Shown: positions 1 through 11,992 of the stretch, piece by piece
Position numbering within the stretch: the first letter of the stretch is position 1
Layout: every line of letters starts with the position of its first letter
Assembly (NCBI GenBank): GCA_010094045.1
Contig: ML986578.1
Coordinates: 682,001 to 746,000, forward strand
DNA length: 64,000 nt
Reading direction: 5' to 3'
Origin: Lojkania enalia
Lineage: Eukaryota > Ascomycota > Dothideomycetes > Pleosporales
Translations under genes and position numbers: made by a program
Notes under the pieces: model-generated
Seen by the model: the letters and a program-made list of their open reading frames with translations, nothing else
Told to the model about the DNA's origin: nothing
The model's database searches: none

Positions 1-389
1 TCCAAATCTCCACTCAGGCTTATGCGCACAGACACACATCCGATACCATCTCCTACAGTCTAACCAGCAGCAATCATAGTCTCACATCTACGCTATCTAG
101 CCCAGGAATGCAAATTTCTCGCACCTTGTATTCACGACGGACAAGATTGGTACTCTGGTCCATCGGGCCGTCCCAATTGACGACTTCTTATACGTCAACA
201 AGTCCATTTTGTTCTCATTAGCAAACTTACATGATCATCACGCAATCTAGGAGTATATGCACACGCACAAATTCCTATACTCAAAAACAACTATCTTCAT
301 TCACATCATCACACATATATCTCTTAGCACCAAACCTTCTTTCCAAAGGCATCTAGTCATTCCCACTCCCCCCATCCCTCTGAACCGCC
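1..389. other. 3' flank of the AFI1-like gene, no gene seen
   Basis: No open frame with coding character is visible on either strand. The stretch is probably the 3' untranslated and spacer region of the minus-strand gene that ends at 390. Confidence 0.5.
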
Positions 390-2933
390 CTACCTCCCAA
401 GTCCCACTTCCTCCCTCTTAACTCTAAAAAAAGCCAACTTTGCAAACCGCCCCAATGTCGCCCAGAAATGCCTTCCAGCCGCATGTTCCACAATGCGTTC
501 CAGTAGGCCCACAACCGCGATTCGGACATCCTGCCTCGGATGGAACAAGCCTAGCGCAATGTAAAACAGTCCCGAGTTGCTTTCCGGGACGACTATAAGG
601 AGCTGGAGGATAGTATCGTACTGTAGCTGCTCACCGCGCTCGCGCTGGGGGGCTGACTCCCCGGAAAGCGTAAGCGATCTTTCGAGAGAGGCCGCTAGGT
701 CGGTGTCGGATGTCGAGTTAGGCGGGAGACCAGCTTCTTCGACGGCGCGGGCGAAGGCGAGGTAGATCGCCGCGCTCTGGTCGTGCGACAGGCGAAGGCA
801 GCGGAGGCGGTCGTGTTGGTGGTGGAAATCGATGCCTCGCACTGGTCGCTTGTCCCAACGTCTGGCAAGGTCTTGGACAAATGAGTAGTAGGAGCGAGTT
901 GTGCGCCATCCTTCTATTCTGTATACGTTGGCAGCGAGTTCGCGCATGCGCGATGCTTCGTCTGGCCAGACGAAGCCGTGGCCTGAGACGCCATAGGCGC
1001 CTACATCGGTCTCGTGAGAGCCAATGTATAGTGCTGATGCGCCATATACGGTTTCCTCGAAGGCCGAGGCTATCCTGGTGAATTTTAACACCCACGAGCG
1101 CCACCTTGCGCGGATGGCGTTCTCGCCGTGTCGGTTGGCAATGCTCTGGAGGAGGGTCTCCATGAAATGCGTGTCGCCAGTCGGATCAATCTTGGCATCC
1201 ACGCCACCTTGGGACCCTGCGCCGTTGAGGATACCATTCTGCTGAAAGAAATGTACTCCGTCCGAAACCGGCACGCTCTCAATCCGATGGCTTATCTTCA
1301 TTCTCCCAGTTGGCAGATCACATAGTAAGTCCCACCACTCTGGCTTGTGAGCGAACGCGGGATTGGTTACGCCTGCAATGAAGCCCGGGACTTTTAGGAG
1401 GTCATCAATCTTCGTGAGATCGGTGTATGGGAAAGCGTAGCGGACGAAGCCCCGGAGAAGTCCGCCGGACGCTAATGCGCATGCCGCCAATACAGCCTCT
1501 GCCACTTCACCGGAAGGCCGATTGTGGCCAAGAAATATGATGCGCTTCTGCGTGAGAAGAGCATTTACGAGTACTATTATCGGGTGCGTATAAGCACCAC
1601 TAGTTGTGAGATGTGGATGCAGGGCGAATGGTTGAGGTTGCGTTGAGTGGGGGGTAGAAAATGTTTGAATAAGTTTGATTAGGGAGAAGTCACCGACCGT
1701 CTCGGGACTTAAGGCTGTGGGGACTTTGATAGGGACTGGAATGCCGTTGTAATTGACCTTTGACTCGAATTCATGCGTGTCTCTTGGTGAGGCATAGGTT
1801 TTTGGTTTAAGATCAGAAATAGAGGCTGTCTCTGGAGGATCAGAAGCTCGTGCGGCATCCTTGGCCTTGCGTTGCCGAATCATCTTGTCAAATTTCTCGA
1901 TAAACATATCTTTTGAATCGCTGGCTTGCAAAACATATTGCTCCATCATTGAAAGCTTCGGCAGTAACGAGAGGTCCATGGCGTTCAAAGCATTGTATAG
2001 TGAGGCGAGAGTCTCAAGAACCGGTGCGCGGAAGTACTCCTCGAGGGCAAGAAGCAGAAGCGGCTATATGGCATGAGCATATGTATTTATGCGGACAAGA
2101 AATGGATCACCTTGTAAATGTGTAGGAAAGAATGCCTTGTACATATCGCCATAGCTTTCACAATTGCACCTCTGCTCTAGGTCAGTATTAGGGCGCGATA
2201 TGTCTTCTGCATTGCCGTACCTCTTTACTGTATTATCCTGCTTTGTGTTGACTAGATTCAGGACGTAGACAAGCGGGGGTCCATCCGTGTCGATGTCCTC
2301 ATCGCTATCGTCACTTAGCCCATCGTCGGTAGTCTCATCCCCGTCATCATCCCCATCACCCTCTTCCGCCCCGGCCGTGGCATCGTCGGCATCTTCTCGA
2401 CCCTCCTTCCTCCGCCGCCGTTTTCTCCTCCTTTCCCTCCGTGTTTCCCTCTCCTCTTCGTCAGCGCTTGTATCCTTATGTAGAAAGAAAATGGTCCAAT
2501 CCTGGCTGCGAACGTGAGCTTGATCCGGCAGCATCAGCTCGGCCAACATAGTCTCATCCCCGCTTATAGGGCCAGGGTATTGGTGCTCCATGACCGACCC
2601 GCGGTCAATATCAAACGATGCTACCAGAATGTATTCGACATGGTTCTCCAGGGAGTCGGCGGGGTATTGGGAGCGCAATCTCACGCTGCTCTTGGGCTTG
2701 CCCGTCGGGGGGGGCAGCGACGAGTTGCGCGAGGAATTGAGTGAGCCCTCGTCTTCTCGAAGCATGGGCGGCTGCGGCGAACGGCCTTTCTTGTTGTCGT
2801 TTCGCGTGGATATCGACGAAGGCGATCTGGAAGGGGGAAAGGAGGTGAAGGACGCCTCATGCTGCAGACCAGGGTGCGCGGGGACACTGGCGTTCATTCG
2901 CTGCGCAACAACTTCGGCCATGAGGGTGTCCAT
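390..2933 (-). CDS. AFI1: Afi1/MesA-like polarity protein with DENN-like SPA domain (3 exons)
   Basis: Predicted exons are 2933-2221, 2171-2111 and 2063-390 (815 aa); introns of 49 and 47 bp have GT..AG ends and the first has a CTGAC branch site. Splicing restores the family run ending [16 protein letters not shown] and then [11 protein letters not shown]. The N-terminal Afi1 docking region starts near residue 100 ([13 protein letters not shown]). A very basic then very acidic linker at about 165-220 (RRKRRRR, then D/E runs) interrupts it. The C-terminal half matches the SPA (stabilisation of polarity axis) domain, with hydrophobic blocks such as [20 protein letters not shown]. Family members (yeast Afi1, Aspergillus MesA) bind Arf-type GTPases and stabilise the polarity axis at the cell cortex; that role is inferred here. 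The ATG at 2933 is chosen because the in-frame codon further upstream at 2996 is GTG. It is divergent from the EF-hand gene. Confidence 0.85.
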
Positions 2934-3273
2934 GGCGGCCGGGGCCACGCTGCACAGGGCATGCTCTTGAGGGAGACGAAGCGGCAGCCCTGTCACTCTG
3001 TCACTGTCACACTGTCACACTGGACGCTAGGCTAGGGGTGGGGCCCCGCAGGACCTTCCCAGTCCGCGAGTTCAAGGCGGTGAGGGTCCCACTGCTTATC
3101 GATATGCGGCCTTGCACTCCCCAGACTCCAATAACTGGCCGGCTCGCGGTTGCCTCGCGAACTGCTCGCCAAGACAAACATCAACACCAGACACGCGAGC
3201 CCAGGACTGGTATCGTGATTCCGCCTACATAGCGCTGCCGCCGAGCTAAATTCACAGCAACAGCCCACCAACT
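2934..3273. promoter_or_regulatory. Divergent promoter with TGTCAC repeats
   Basis: A 340 bp spacer separates two divergently read start codons (2933 minus, 3274 plus), so it must carry both promoters. Between about 2991 and 3022 the unit TGTCAC occurs four times in close succession (TGTCACTC, TGTCAC, TGTCACAC, TGTCACAC). The repeat is seen directly; any binding factor is unknown. Confidence 0.4.
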
Positions 3274-4299
3274 ATGGTATGTATGAGAGACGCATGGCCA
3301 AATTGACCAAACTTTTCTCTTGCTGACCATGCGCAGGCGACGACGCCGACGCCCTACAAGCCGTCCCCGCTCTCCTTCAACAGCCCGCGCACCTCGCCGT
3401 TCCGCCGCCCCAACTCGCCTCTGGCGCATTCTCCGTCGACGGTGAGGCCGTCGACTCCAACCAGCTCGCCGCTGAAACCATCCGGGAATGGGACTGGGAC
3501 TGGGACCACGCCTTCACATACCCCTCTGCGACCATCCAACACAAGCAGTGCTTCAGCCAACCCACCCTCGTGGTTAAACACGCGCGGGACTGCGACAGCC
3601 GCAGAACCTTCCAGCTCTCCCACTCGCTCACCCACGCGCCATGTATCTACGTCAACACAGCACACTGTGCGACCGTCGAACACGGCCTCAATCGCAGCGC
3701 GATTTGATGGCAATTCTGACACCCCCTCCACATCGCGACCCGCCCTTACCACACGGACCGGTTCTAGCGATACCTTGACAAAACTCCCACCCCAACTACT
3801 CCATAGCATGCGCGAATCGTTCAGTGTCTTGGACCGCGACAACGACGGAAATGTAAACTCGGCCGACGTAGCCGACATGTTCTCTCAGCTTGGTCTGGCA
3901 GGGACTCCATCGACACTCGCTACATATTTCCCGGGCGGAGCGCATACGATGAATTTGGCCACTTACCTAAACGCACTGTCGGATTTATTATCTGGGTTAT
4001 CGCACCCAAACGAACTCAGTGCGGCATTTGAGGCTTTCGATGATGAGGACGATGGACAGATCGACCTTGCAGAGCTCAAGGATGCGCTGCTACATACAGC
4101 GCCAGAGCCAGGGGAGCGGAAGCTCACGGAGCGGGAGATTGATATGGTCGTTGAGGGATTTAGTGGAAGGAGGGCATTCGGGAAAGGCGGCAAGGGCCTT
4201 GGAAGAGGAGAAGTATTCCGGTATCAAGAATTTGTTGCGAGCATTACAGGTGGTGGTAATGGAACGGACAACAGTGCTGGCTCTGTTGCACAGGCGTAG
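3274..4299 (+). CDS. EF-hand protein, myosin light chain/calmodulin-like
   Basis: Exon 1 is only the ATG at 3274-3276; a 60 bp intron (3277-3336, GTATGT, branch CTGAC, ends GCGCAG) follows. Exon 2 is 3337-4299, giving 321 aa. The first 150 residues are a Pro/Ser/Thr-rich, low-complexity arm (MATTPTPYKPSPLSF start). Two recognisable EF loops follow: DRDNDGNVNSAD near residue 167 and DDEDDGQIDLAE near 236. The spacing and the closing GRRAFGKGGKGLGRGEVFRYQEF segment look like fungal regulatory light chain or calmodulin-related proteins. A Ca2+-dependent role in actomyosin or cytokinesis is an inference from that resemblance. An exon holding just the start codon is unusual but is supported by an uninterrupted frame from 3337. 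A long minus-strand frame at 3354-3878 is an antisense shadow. Confidence 0.8.
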
Positions 4300-4799
4300 A
4301 AAGTAAGACTTGAGGATTTGTAATTGGGTCCCGGGTTGCATTTGGCTGGGCGGAATTATGGATTCGTATAGCCACGACGAGTTAGAACGCATGAGAGAAA
4401 AATGACCACGCGGGTTTTTCAATAAAGGGGTTTCAGCGCGGCATCTCGTAGTTCTCGTGCTTGGCGATTGCCGTGACCAGCTGCGCTATAGGTATCCCAT
4501 CCCGAAGGCTAATGTCACCGCACTTATACCAATCCGGCCAGATGCTTGAGCCCAGCCCCAGCATCTCCATATATTACCCCTCACAGCCCCTCAGGCGCAT
4601 ATCATCCCCTCTCAATCTTCGCTTTCCATCACTCTCTATTCCTCCAACGCCAAAATGAATAATAATGGATAGCTCCACCCCAACGACGTGACATCCAACC
4701 CACATCAAAACTGTCCATCCCTTAGATGCCGAATCAAAAAGCAATATATATATATATATATATACTCTAGAGCAAGAAGCGCAAAAACAGAAACATTGT
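4300..4799. other. Spacer with an (AT)n tract
   Basis: No gene is seen. A perfect AT dinucleotide run of about 11 units lies at 4744-4765, just before the tRNA. Confidence 0.6.
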
Positions 4800-4873
4800 A
4801 GCCCGACGTGGGACTCGAACCCACAACCTTGAGATTAAGAGTCTCACGCGCTGACCAATTGTGCCAGCCGGGC
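4800..4873 (-). tRNA. tRNA-Lys (anticodon CTT)
   Basis: Read on the minus strand, the 74 nt folds as a standard cloverleaf. The 7-bp acceptor stem pairs GCCCGGC with GTCGGGC (one G-U), and T is the discriminator base. The anticodon stem GTGAGA/TCTCA encloses loop CTCTTAA, with anticodon CTT (Lys, reads AAG). The T-arm is GTGGG TTCGAGT CCCAC. There is no intron and no encoded CCA, as expected of a eukaryotic nuclear tRNA gene. A T-rich stretch lies downstream of neither conserved gene, so it is probably an independent Pol III unit with internal A and B boxes (GGTTCGAGTCC). Confidence 0.93.
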
Positions 4874-6041
4874 TGTTGTTATGCTAACGACGAAGATTAT
4901 GGACGGTTGAAGTGCTTATGTAGATATTCACTGAATACAGATTGAAGACTATGGAAAGGAATTGTTGTGTTTTCGTGGGATTTTGGGTGGCGGTGTGGTG
5001 CGGTTTGTTGATTTAAAAAGGGGGTGTGGGGCGGCGGCGAAATTTTTTGCTGGCGGGTGATTTGTGGGATTAGACTTTATTTGGGACTGAATTTTTTTTT
5101 TTTAATATTTTTTGAGGGTTATTTTGGGGGAGGGCAAATGTTAGGGGATGTTGGGATGTTTTGATAGAATTGATTGGGTTGTGGAGAATTGATGTTTATG
5201 AGGTGGAGTTTTTGTTTATGCTAGACTTGAGGCGGATAGGTTGTTTTATAGCTAAGTTGCTAGACGCTTATTTATTTAATATGGTTTCTTCTACATGATT
5301 CTTGCTAGCTCATGTAGTTTTTACGTAGTTCAATTTGAACTTTGAACATTCCGACTTTATAAGTCCATCAATCTACATTCACGAAAACATTTTGCAATAA
5401 GTGGCCTACCTTGCTAAGAGATACAGTGTCTCACTCCTTTATACCAGCAGCATGAGAAGACCTTCAGTTGAATTTCGAGAGTGAGCAATTTTTCGTTTTC
5501 GTCGGTCTGACCAATGATTCAAGTTCAAATGAATAGAGTGGCACTGCCTGGACATTCTTTGTGGGGGTTGTGCTTAGTGTGGACGCTAGGAGAAAAGGGG
5601 CCAGGTGGCGTTGGGCTGGCAGGTTTGGCTACGATTTTCATGCTTCAGCAACAGAACAACTCTTTTTCTATTGGAGGTCCCATGTGTGCGGCTCACATAT
5701 TGCTATGTTTATGGTGTCACTTGCTATGTTGAATAAGCCATACACCTGGGTTAGGCTTAGAGGTATTGTGTAGTATGCCTAACATCAAGCACGGCTAACA
5801 CTTATGCTACCTTTTGTCGTCGGATCGAGATTCTATTGTTTAAATCTACCACTAACTGCCGGTTTTATTATATTGATCTTTTTTTCATTCCTCTACTAGA
5901 AATTCTGAACTAATTCTCATCATGGATCATCTGTATGCCAGCCCTCATGCAGATATGTATTTCTTCATTTCGAACGGCGCTGTCGGGGTTATTGACCTGT
6001 TGCCCTCCGGGTACCTCTAGAGTCTCATTTTGGGCTTTCTC
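4874..6041. other. Gene-poor region, strand-asymmetric G/T-rich DNA
   Basis: About 4960-5230 is strikingly rich in G and T on the plus strand (few C), with T runs at 5093-5103. No frame here has coding character. Confidence 0.5.
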
Positions 6042-6599
6042 TTATGGCTGGTTGGGCCTATCCTTCCGAGATACCATTATCCACATCAACCATAGAACTA
6101 GTACACCTAGAATTAGGCTCGAGACACTTACTACAATCCTAATGATATCTTTGGCTTCTAGATTTATTTGGGATGGCTGTACGAACGACGGCGCATTTGA
6201 AGCCCCTGGATTCGGAGCTGATGGAGAGGCGCTTCTTAGTAAGGTGCTAGTATTACTGAGTTTCCTACTCTGTGGTGTTGTTGCGGCGGAAATCGTGGTC
6301 TCGAATCTAAAGGATGGCACCGAACGCGCAAGATCCAAACCTGTAAGTGCAAAAAGATTCGGCGGCAATGACGTAGAGGATGAGATATTAACCGTTGTCG
6401 AGACTTCTAGGTTGTGGTAGAAAGTTATCTCACTAAAGTCCGCGGGAGCGCAGTCATACTCAGTCAACGGCGTGTTATCGTAAGGATTATCAAACATTGT
6501 AACTGTGATACTAACACTTCCGGTTGGGTTATCGCATATCAAAATTTCTTTGCCATATGGATTCTCATGCAACGAAGCAATGATACACTATAAAAGGCA
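6042..6599 (-). CDS. C-terminal exon of a putative single-pass membrane protein
   Basis: An open minus-strand frame ends at 6042. Its in-frame opening codon is TTG (6572), so this is not a complete gene; a possible splice acceptor (CCTTTTATAG) sits at about 6591-6600. The protein part has a Ser/Thr-rich lumenal or extracellular-looking segment, then one hydrophobic helix near the C-terminus (IIRIVVSVSSLILGVLVLWL) and a short basic tail (SRKDRPNQP). This layout fits a type I plasma-membrane glycoprotein. Cysteine-bearing protein-like sequence continues upstream on the same strand (about 6600-6760, TCPAGSTFRTLG-like), which suggests further exons. I do not recognise the family. It may be intact multi-exon or decaying. 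Confidence 0.45.
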
Positions 6600-8400
6600 A
6601 TGCATCCTAAACAGACTCAATCGTACCAAGTAAGGCCGAGGAGCCGGTAATCCCGTCCTCCAATAACAAGGCTTAGGCTAGAAGTACAGAAACCGTGGTA
6701 CGTGCCTAATGTTCGAAAAGTACTACCTTGCGGGCAGGTATAGGTTCGTGGGATTTTAACGTCACTGACTTGTCAAACAAATATGTTGATTGAGGTTTTC
6801 TGTTTCCAAAAATGAACCCTATAGCGGAAAGGTCTGTAATCTTTTGACGAACGGGTTGCCGGATCTGTCAAGTTATCGTGATAAGCATGTCGAACTAATG
6901 TCTCTCCGTTTCAGCTTCAGAAATATATTTGTCGGTTAATTTGCGGTTACACGGAATACAGTATCGATTTAAGGGCATACCTCGCCACGGGAGGTATATT
7001 CAAAACAAAATATCAAACTAGTGAGACATCTAATTAGAGAAATACACTGCTTTGGTCCTTGGTCACTTCAATGAGGCTGAGGCTGTGCGCTCTCAGCGTG
7101 GCGTAGTACCTGCTGTCCGACAATAAGCACATTCAACCCCTCACCACACTTGATCATTAACGTGACGTACATATATTCAAATAGGAAGATATGTATTTCA
7201 AAGCAAGGCAATGTACAATTGCACGCTCGTCAGGCTGCCATAGGACTAGCATGTCAATCTCCCCGTACGTCACCCCACACGGCCAAACTCTGCACTTCGT
7301 CGGCATCAATACTAAAGAAAATCGAGCCCAGAAGGATAATCTTAGTTCAGTTATACTCAAGGATAAAATCATTTGAATCATAGTATCCTAGGAGATTCGT
7401 ATAGTCTTTAGGCATGCCATTAACTACGAACCATTGGATTAGATGTTGGGGACCAACATCACGGAAAGCTGGGGCCACCGCGACATCTAAATGCGATTGG
7501 AGCTTACCAGTATTTCCCTTCTGTCGTACAATAACTTCATCTATAGAGAATGCCAACTCAGAAACCATCACTACACTACGCCTTGCACCGATATCCTTCT
7601 TCCTTCTGCAACGAAACGGTACTTTATCTCTATTGCGTCTACGCCTTCCAATTAAGATGTATTTCTGGAGCGATGGCCGACCACTGCGTATCTTGGGTCT
7701 CTAGCCTTCTCTTTATTTCTCGTGTGAGGCACCTTTCAGGTCAGCCATACGCCCGCACTCGAAACTACGAGACTAAGTGCTCTGATCACAATTCCAGAGA
7801 TACTGCTCAAGTCCAAATCCTATCGAAAGTGTTGCACGGACCATGGTGAGCTTTGATGGTGCAGGGTTTGGCCTCGTTAGAGGCGGTATGTCGATTAAAT
7901 AATAGGACTTTTGTGAACCTCCTTAGTAAATACATCGGGATATCGTTATAGGGGAAGAGGGTTGGAAAGATGCTATAGCTAATTCGGGAAATAGTGGCTG
8001 GTAAAATGATTCTGTGTAGGGCTGGGACAGCAACGAAGTAGTCAGTGACATCATGGCAGCTTCTGTAGTCATGGAAGCTTTCGGTACGCGACAATGTACT
8101 GCATGATCACGGCGCGCAGAATTACAGTTATACTCCGTCTTCGCTTCATCGTATTACGCATCTCTAAACACAAAATAAATAATACACTGAAACCCGCTTG
8201 AGCTGCGTAACAAGCAAATTGTGTACCGGATGTTCGATATGTCATGTCCACTGGACAGACAATAGAGTAACCTGCCACTTATCCGATGAAGTAGAGATTT
8301 GAGAACATCATCGCGGCGAATAGATCGCTTCATGGGGACTTCTGCAATAATTCGCGTAAAGCACACCTTTGGAGTTGAAGAGTCATAGCTTATTTTACGT
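6600..8400 (-). pseudogene. Protein-like islands, possible upstream exons or a decayed gene
   Basis: Several minus-strand segments look coding but do not join into one frame. One is 7571-7347 (SELAFSIDEVIVRQ... then IQWFVVNGMPKDY), which continues through a possible 45 bp intron (GTATAAC..TTTCTTTAG) into IDADEVQSLAVWGD. Another is about 7230-7157 (PDERAIVHCLALKYISSYL). A third, 8278-8069, is hydrophobic and cysteine-bearing (YSIVCPVDMTYRTSGTQF). Either a multi-exon membrane-protein gene spans about 8.4-6.0 kb, or these are remains of one. No family is recognised. Confidence 0.3.
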
Positions 8401-8480
8401 CCAGAACCTTCAAGCCTAGAAGAAATGCAAAAAAATGCTTAAAGGGTATTCTATTCAAGTATTTGACGAGGCTGAAGTTG

Positions 8481-8483
<3 letters not shown>

Positions 8484-8534
<51 letters not shown>
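8484..8534. repeat. (GA)n microsatellite
   Basis: An uninterrupted AG/GA dinucleotide run of about 25 units occupies 51 bp. It is flanked by gene-free DNA and lies about 0.4 kb downstream of the orphan gene ending at 8954. Confidence 0.95.
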
Positions 8535-8537
<3 letters not shown>

Positions 8538-8953
8538 GTTGGTTTCTGAATCTCAACGCAGGAGGTGAGGCCACCTTCAAGCCTTCACTAAATCTGGTCG
8601 ATTAGAAAAGAAGCTCGAATTGTTGAAGATAGAAACCCTTTTAACGCGAATAATCAATTAGAGGACAATCGACGACCCGAGATCGACCAATAAAACCAAA
8701 TACATACATAGATTACAATGTATTTTTTAATAGCGTGCTAGGTAAATAGAAAATGCTTTGATAAGAGCTGAGCGAGGCGGAAGAAACAAATAGGATATTG
8801 AAGAAAGCGGAATCGCAGTATGAAATCATAACTTCGTTACTGTCTTTCAAAGGAGAATAGTACGAAGAGAAGCAAAAGCAATCCAGTCACATCTAGCCGA
8901 AACACGAATCAAGCCATTCTATCCCATACTCTTACACTCCTCACCGCACATAC

Positions 8954-9541
8954 TTAGAAGTGCTTGAATCCACCAAGCGGCCTCCACTCGTTCGTCCTCG
9001 ATCTCTTAATCTTCCTCATTCTCGTGACACTCTCCTTAACCTTCGGCTCATCATCCCAGAAATCCTCCTCCTCCTCCCTGGCCTTCTTCTCCCAGTCAAC
9101 CCTCTCGAACTTATCCCTCGATCTAAACATATCCCCAGACCAGAACATAGGACGCTGAGAATATGAGTCTGACGGCCTGCGATATGTCGCCTTGAGCTTG
9201 TATTCGTACTCCGGCTCGTTGTCGATGTAGGTGGTGTGTTTGAATTTGTACCTGTAGCTGTCACGGTCATCTTCGTAACGGCGATCGGAATGATTCTTCG
9301 ATGGCGGTTCCCAAACATTGTACTTCTCGATGTGGGTCGGTTGGCGGATAGTCAGGGCGCGAGAGGGCTTTGATGGCTTCGATGACGAATAAGGGTAGTC
9401 ATCGTACTCGTCATCGTCGTAGATGTTGACGCGTTGACGCTTAGAGTTGCGACGCATGAGAGGACGGGTGAAGAATGGCTCGGCGTCCACGTGGGCGGGT
9501 GAACGTTCACGCTCGCGAATGTGGTAGTAGGAATAAGGCAT
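8954..9541 (-). CDS. Charged orphan protein, 195 aa
   Basis: A single-exon frame. The start is placed at the ATG at 9541 (MPYSYYHIRERERSP); the frame stays open upstream to 9730, but that part reads like 5' leader. The protein is very hydrophilic. An acidic/tyrosine patch (NIYDDDEYDDYPY) follows a basic KRQRV motif, then come repeated Tyr/Arg/Glu segments, a Trp-rich acidic stretch (WEKKAREEEEDFWDDEP), and a basic tail with RMRKIKRSRT ending in GGFKHF. The KRQR and RKIKRSR motifs could act as nuclear localisation signals. No enzyme motif, membrane segment or signal peptide is visible. Similar charged hypothetical proteins occur across ascomycetes, but I cannot assign a function. Confidence 0.65.
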   Translation of the reverse strand: MPYSYYHIRERERSPAHVDAEPFFTRPLMRRNSKRQRVNIYDDDEYDDYPYSSSKPSKPSRALTIRQPTHIEKYNVWEPPSKNHSDRRYEDDRDSYRYKFKHTTYIDNEPEYEYKLKATYRRPSDSYSQRPMFWSGDMFRSRDKFERVDWEKKAREEEEDFWDDEPKVKESVTRMRKIKRSRTNEWRPLGGFKHF

Positions 9542-11992
9542 CCTGATTGGCGGGAAAACTTGCTGTGATTGGCTAGTTTCTTGTGCGTTCTTTGCAGAAA
9601 TCTTGAATTCAGAGGGTTTGGATCGCGAAGGATGAATTGAGGGAGTTTTGTTGGAGTGATGGATGCGAAGGGAAAAAAGGCTGGGAGTACAGATCTTCCA
9701 AGTTATTTTATACAGAATGAACACCTTCATGTTTCATATGCCTGAAAGAGACACATTGTGTTTGTGCTCCTTCGACGTGACGCTTCGCCTCTGGACCAAG
9801 TTGCATTGCCTGCGCCATTGTGGCTCTGTCCTGTGGCTGGTGAGAAAGATGGTGTAGTGTGATTGGCTGCGGCTGGCTCCGATGTGGAGTGTTCTCACCA
9901 CATGGTCAAAAGTTGCTTGCCTGAGCCGCCTGACTTTTGCCCACAGGTCGTAAATCGGTTCCTGCGTGACAAACCCGCGGGGTTGGTGAGGGTCATGCAA
10001 GCTGAATGATGTCGTCGCCACCAGAAGGCAGTGATTGGAAATGATAGGGTCTGGCAATCGACTGAGGCTTAATGTTGGGGGCCGAAATGATTTCCGCCCT
10101 CTTTCTCAGATGCTGCGAGTCTCGTGTTCAGCCATCACGTATAGAGAAATTGGTAATCTCGAAGTACGACTACTACGCATTGTGTGAGAGGCAAAGCAGC
10201 ATACCTATTCTTGTAATTTTTAGCCTTTCTGCGACATTTCCGGACTGAGATGGTATCAGAGTTGTTTCTCTGGTATAGCCGCCCACCCACAGGTACCTTG
10301 ACAAGCGCTAAAGGGCGAGTAGGTCAAGCTTTCTCGGTGCCTGCTGCGCCTAAGCCTTAAACAAGGGTATCGAACTCTCAGTCAAGCTGTGATCAAGCGG
10401 CGGCCGCTCATTTGTGTGGCTAGTTGATGACGACGCCTATGAAGTCATGCGGCTCTACTATGCCTATCCTTATACTTCGCTAGAATTGAGAAAGGCATAG
10501 TTCTGGAGCGAGTAGTTTGTCCCTAGGGCACACAGTCATGATTTTCAAATTGGCCTTATCAGCTGTTTGAGAGCAGACGTTGATAAATAGTCGCCTCGTG
10601 CCAAATGCTCTACCTTCAAGCACTTAGAAAGCGGCCACACACAGGCCGTTGAACCGCTTTGCCACTCGGATTTCCCCGCATCGTATCTAGGAAGAAGGGT
10701 TCTGTCCAACGTCAGCAAAAGTCGGACTGCGTGTTCTTGTTGTGGCTTGTCTTGGGCCTAGGCTTGCCTACAACAACTTGGCCCCACACGAATTGCAAAA
10801 ATCAACTCCATTTTTGATGAGTCTCATCACGCGTAGGGAGGATCGGAAATCCCCGTGACGGTTCGCCACACCCTGTCGATGTGTATAGTGTCTCACAGCA
10901 TCTCTTTCTCTTGATTGTTGTTACGCGGCAATGAGAAATAATGAGTTCAGAACCTGGCCTTGGACCCGAAGACACCGCGTTCTTCATTTTTTTAACATCT
11001 TTACCTCTGCTCTAATCCGTGGCTCAAGGATCAACCCTGCGTCCTCGAAAATATACTGAAGAGATTTTCGAGATGGGTGATAATGAAATAAGCGGATAGG
11101 TTCTTTGCCAATATAATGATATAGGTGCTTTTTTCTTTTTTCTTTTTTCTTTTTTTTTTTAGGATATACTATTGAGAGAATGGGATCCAAAGATAGTTGG
11201 AGGTCAAGCATTCACCGGGAGAGTTGATGAAAGAGAACAGGAAGATTGCGAAAATTGGAGATTTGGTCTGGCCATTCCTTTTCGCGGGTCAGTGAGAGAC
11301 CAAATGAGAGCCAACAATTACCTGCTTAGACTAGGTGGCGATGCTATTAGCTCCTTCTCATACATAGGCCAGGAAGTCCTGCATTAGGTTGAATGCTATT
11401 AGCTACCAAGTAATATTTGTTTGAGCTGTTAGCCACCTGAGAAAGCTCATCTTATATATCCAATGTATTAGTTCTTTTAATATGTATTCTTGAGATAGGA
11501 TCACTCAGTAGGGCATACCATTCGGTAAAAAGGGAGTATGAAAGAAAGCTTGGACTTCAAAAGGATGCTTCTATAGCCCATGAATCCATAGGTTTCGTCT
11601 CAAGTAGTAGATTGTCCCATAAAACTGCCGAAAATATATGTAGTGCTCGATCAACGAAATAAATATGTGATAGATGAAAGAGTACGTACCTCAGCTCGGG
11701 CTTCGAAATGTGGGGTTTAGCACTAACATGCAGGGTTGCACAGACCACGTTGGTGTTGAGCCTCGGCTCACTCGCGGACAAGTTGGGACCAGAACATGTG
11801 CTCATCTCTTTCTAGACGCTTGCTGTCGCTCTCTGTTGCCATGTTACGAATCTTACAGAGTCTTTCTTAATGATACCCTCCTTTTTTTGTCCTTGAAATA
11901 GCCAAATCTTCTCTGCTTATACGCTACGCATACAGCAATGCAAGGCAAGCTCCCACCTACTCCAAGGGTCGGCTCCCCAGTAAGCATCGCTA
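9542..11992. other. 2.4 kb spacer, no supported gene
   Basis: Only short, overlapping frames on both strands. A homopyrimidine/T-rich tract (CTTTTTT units) lies at 11131-11160. The last few hundred bases presumably hold the promoter of the acyl-CoA synthetase gene at 11993. Confidence 0.5.

Noticed and set aside
3354..3878. 174-codon minus-strand frame
   Set aside because: It lies antisense to the EF-hand gene's low-complexity arm; no family features, and the plus strand has splice and motif support.
5935..6420. 161-codon plus-strand frame
   Set aside because: Antisense to the TM-bearing minus-strand exon; composition looks like a shadow, with no recognisable domain.
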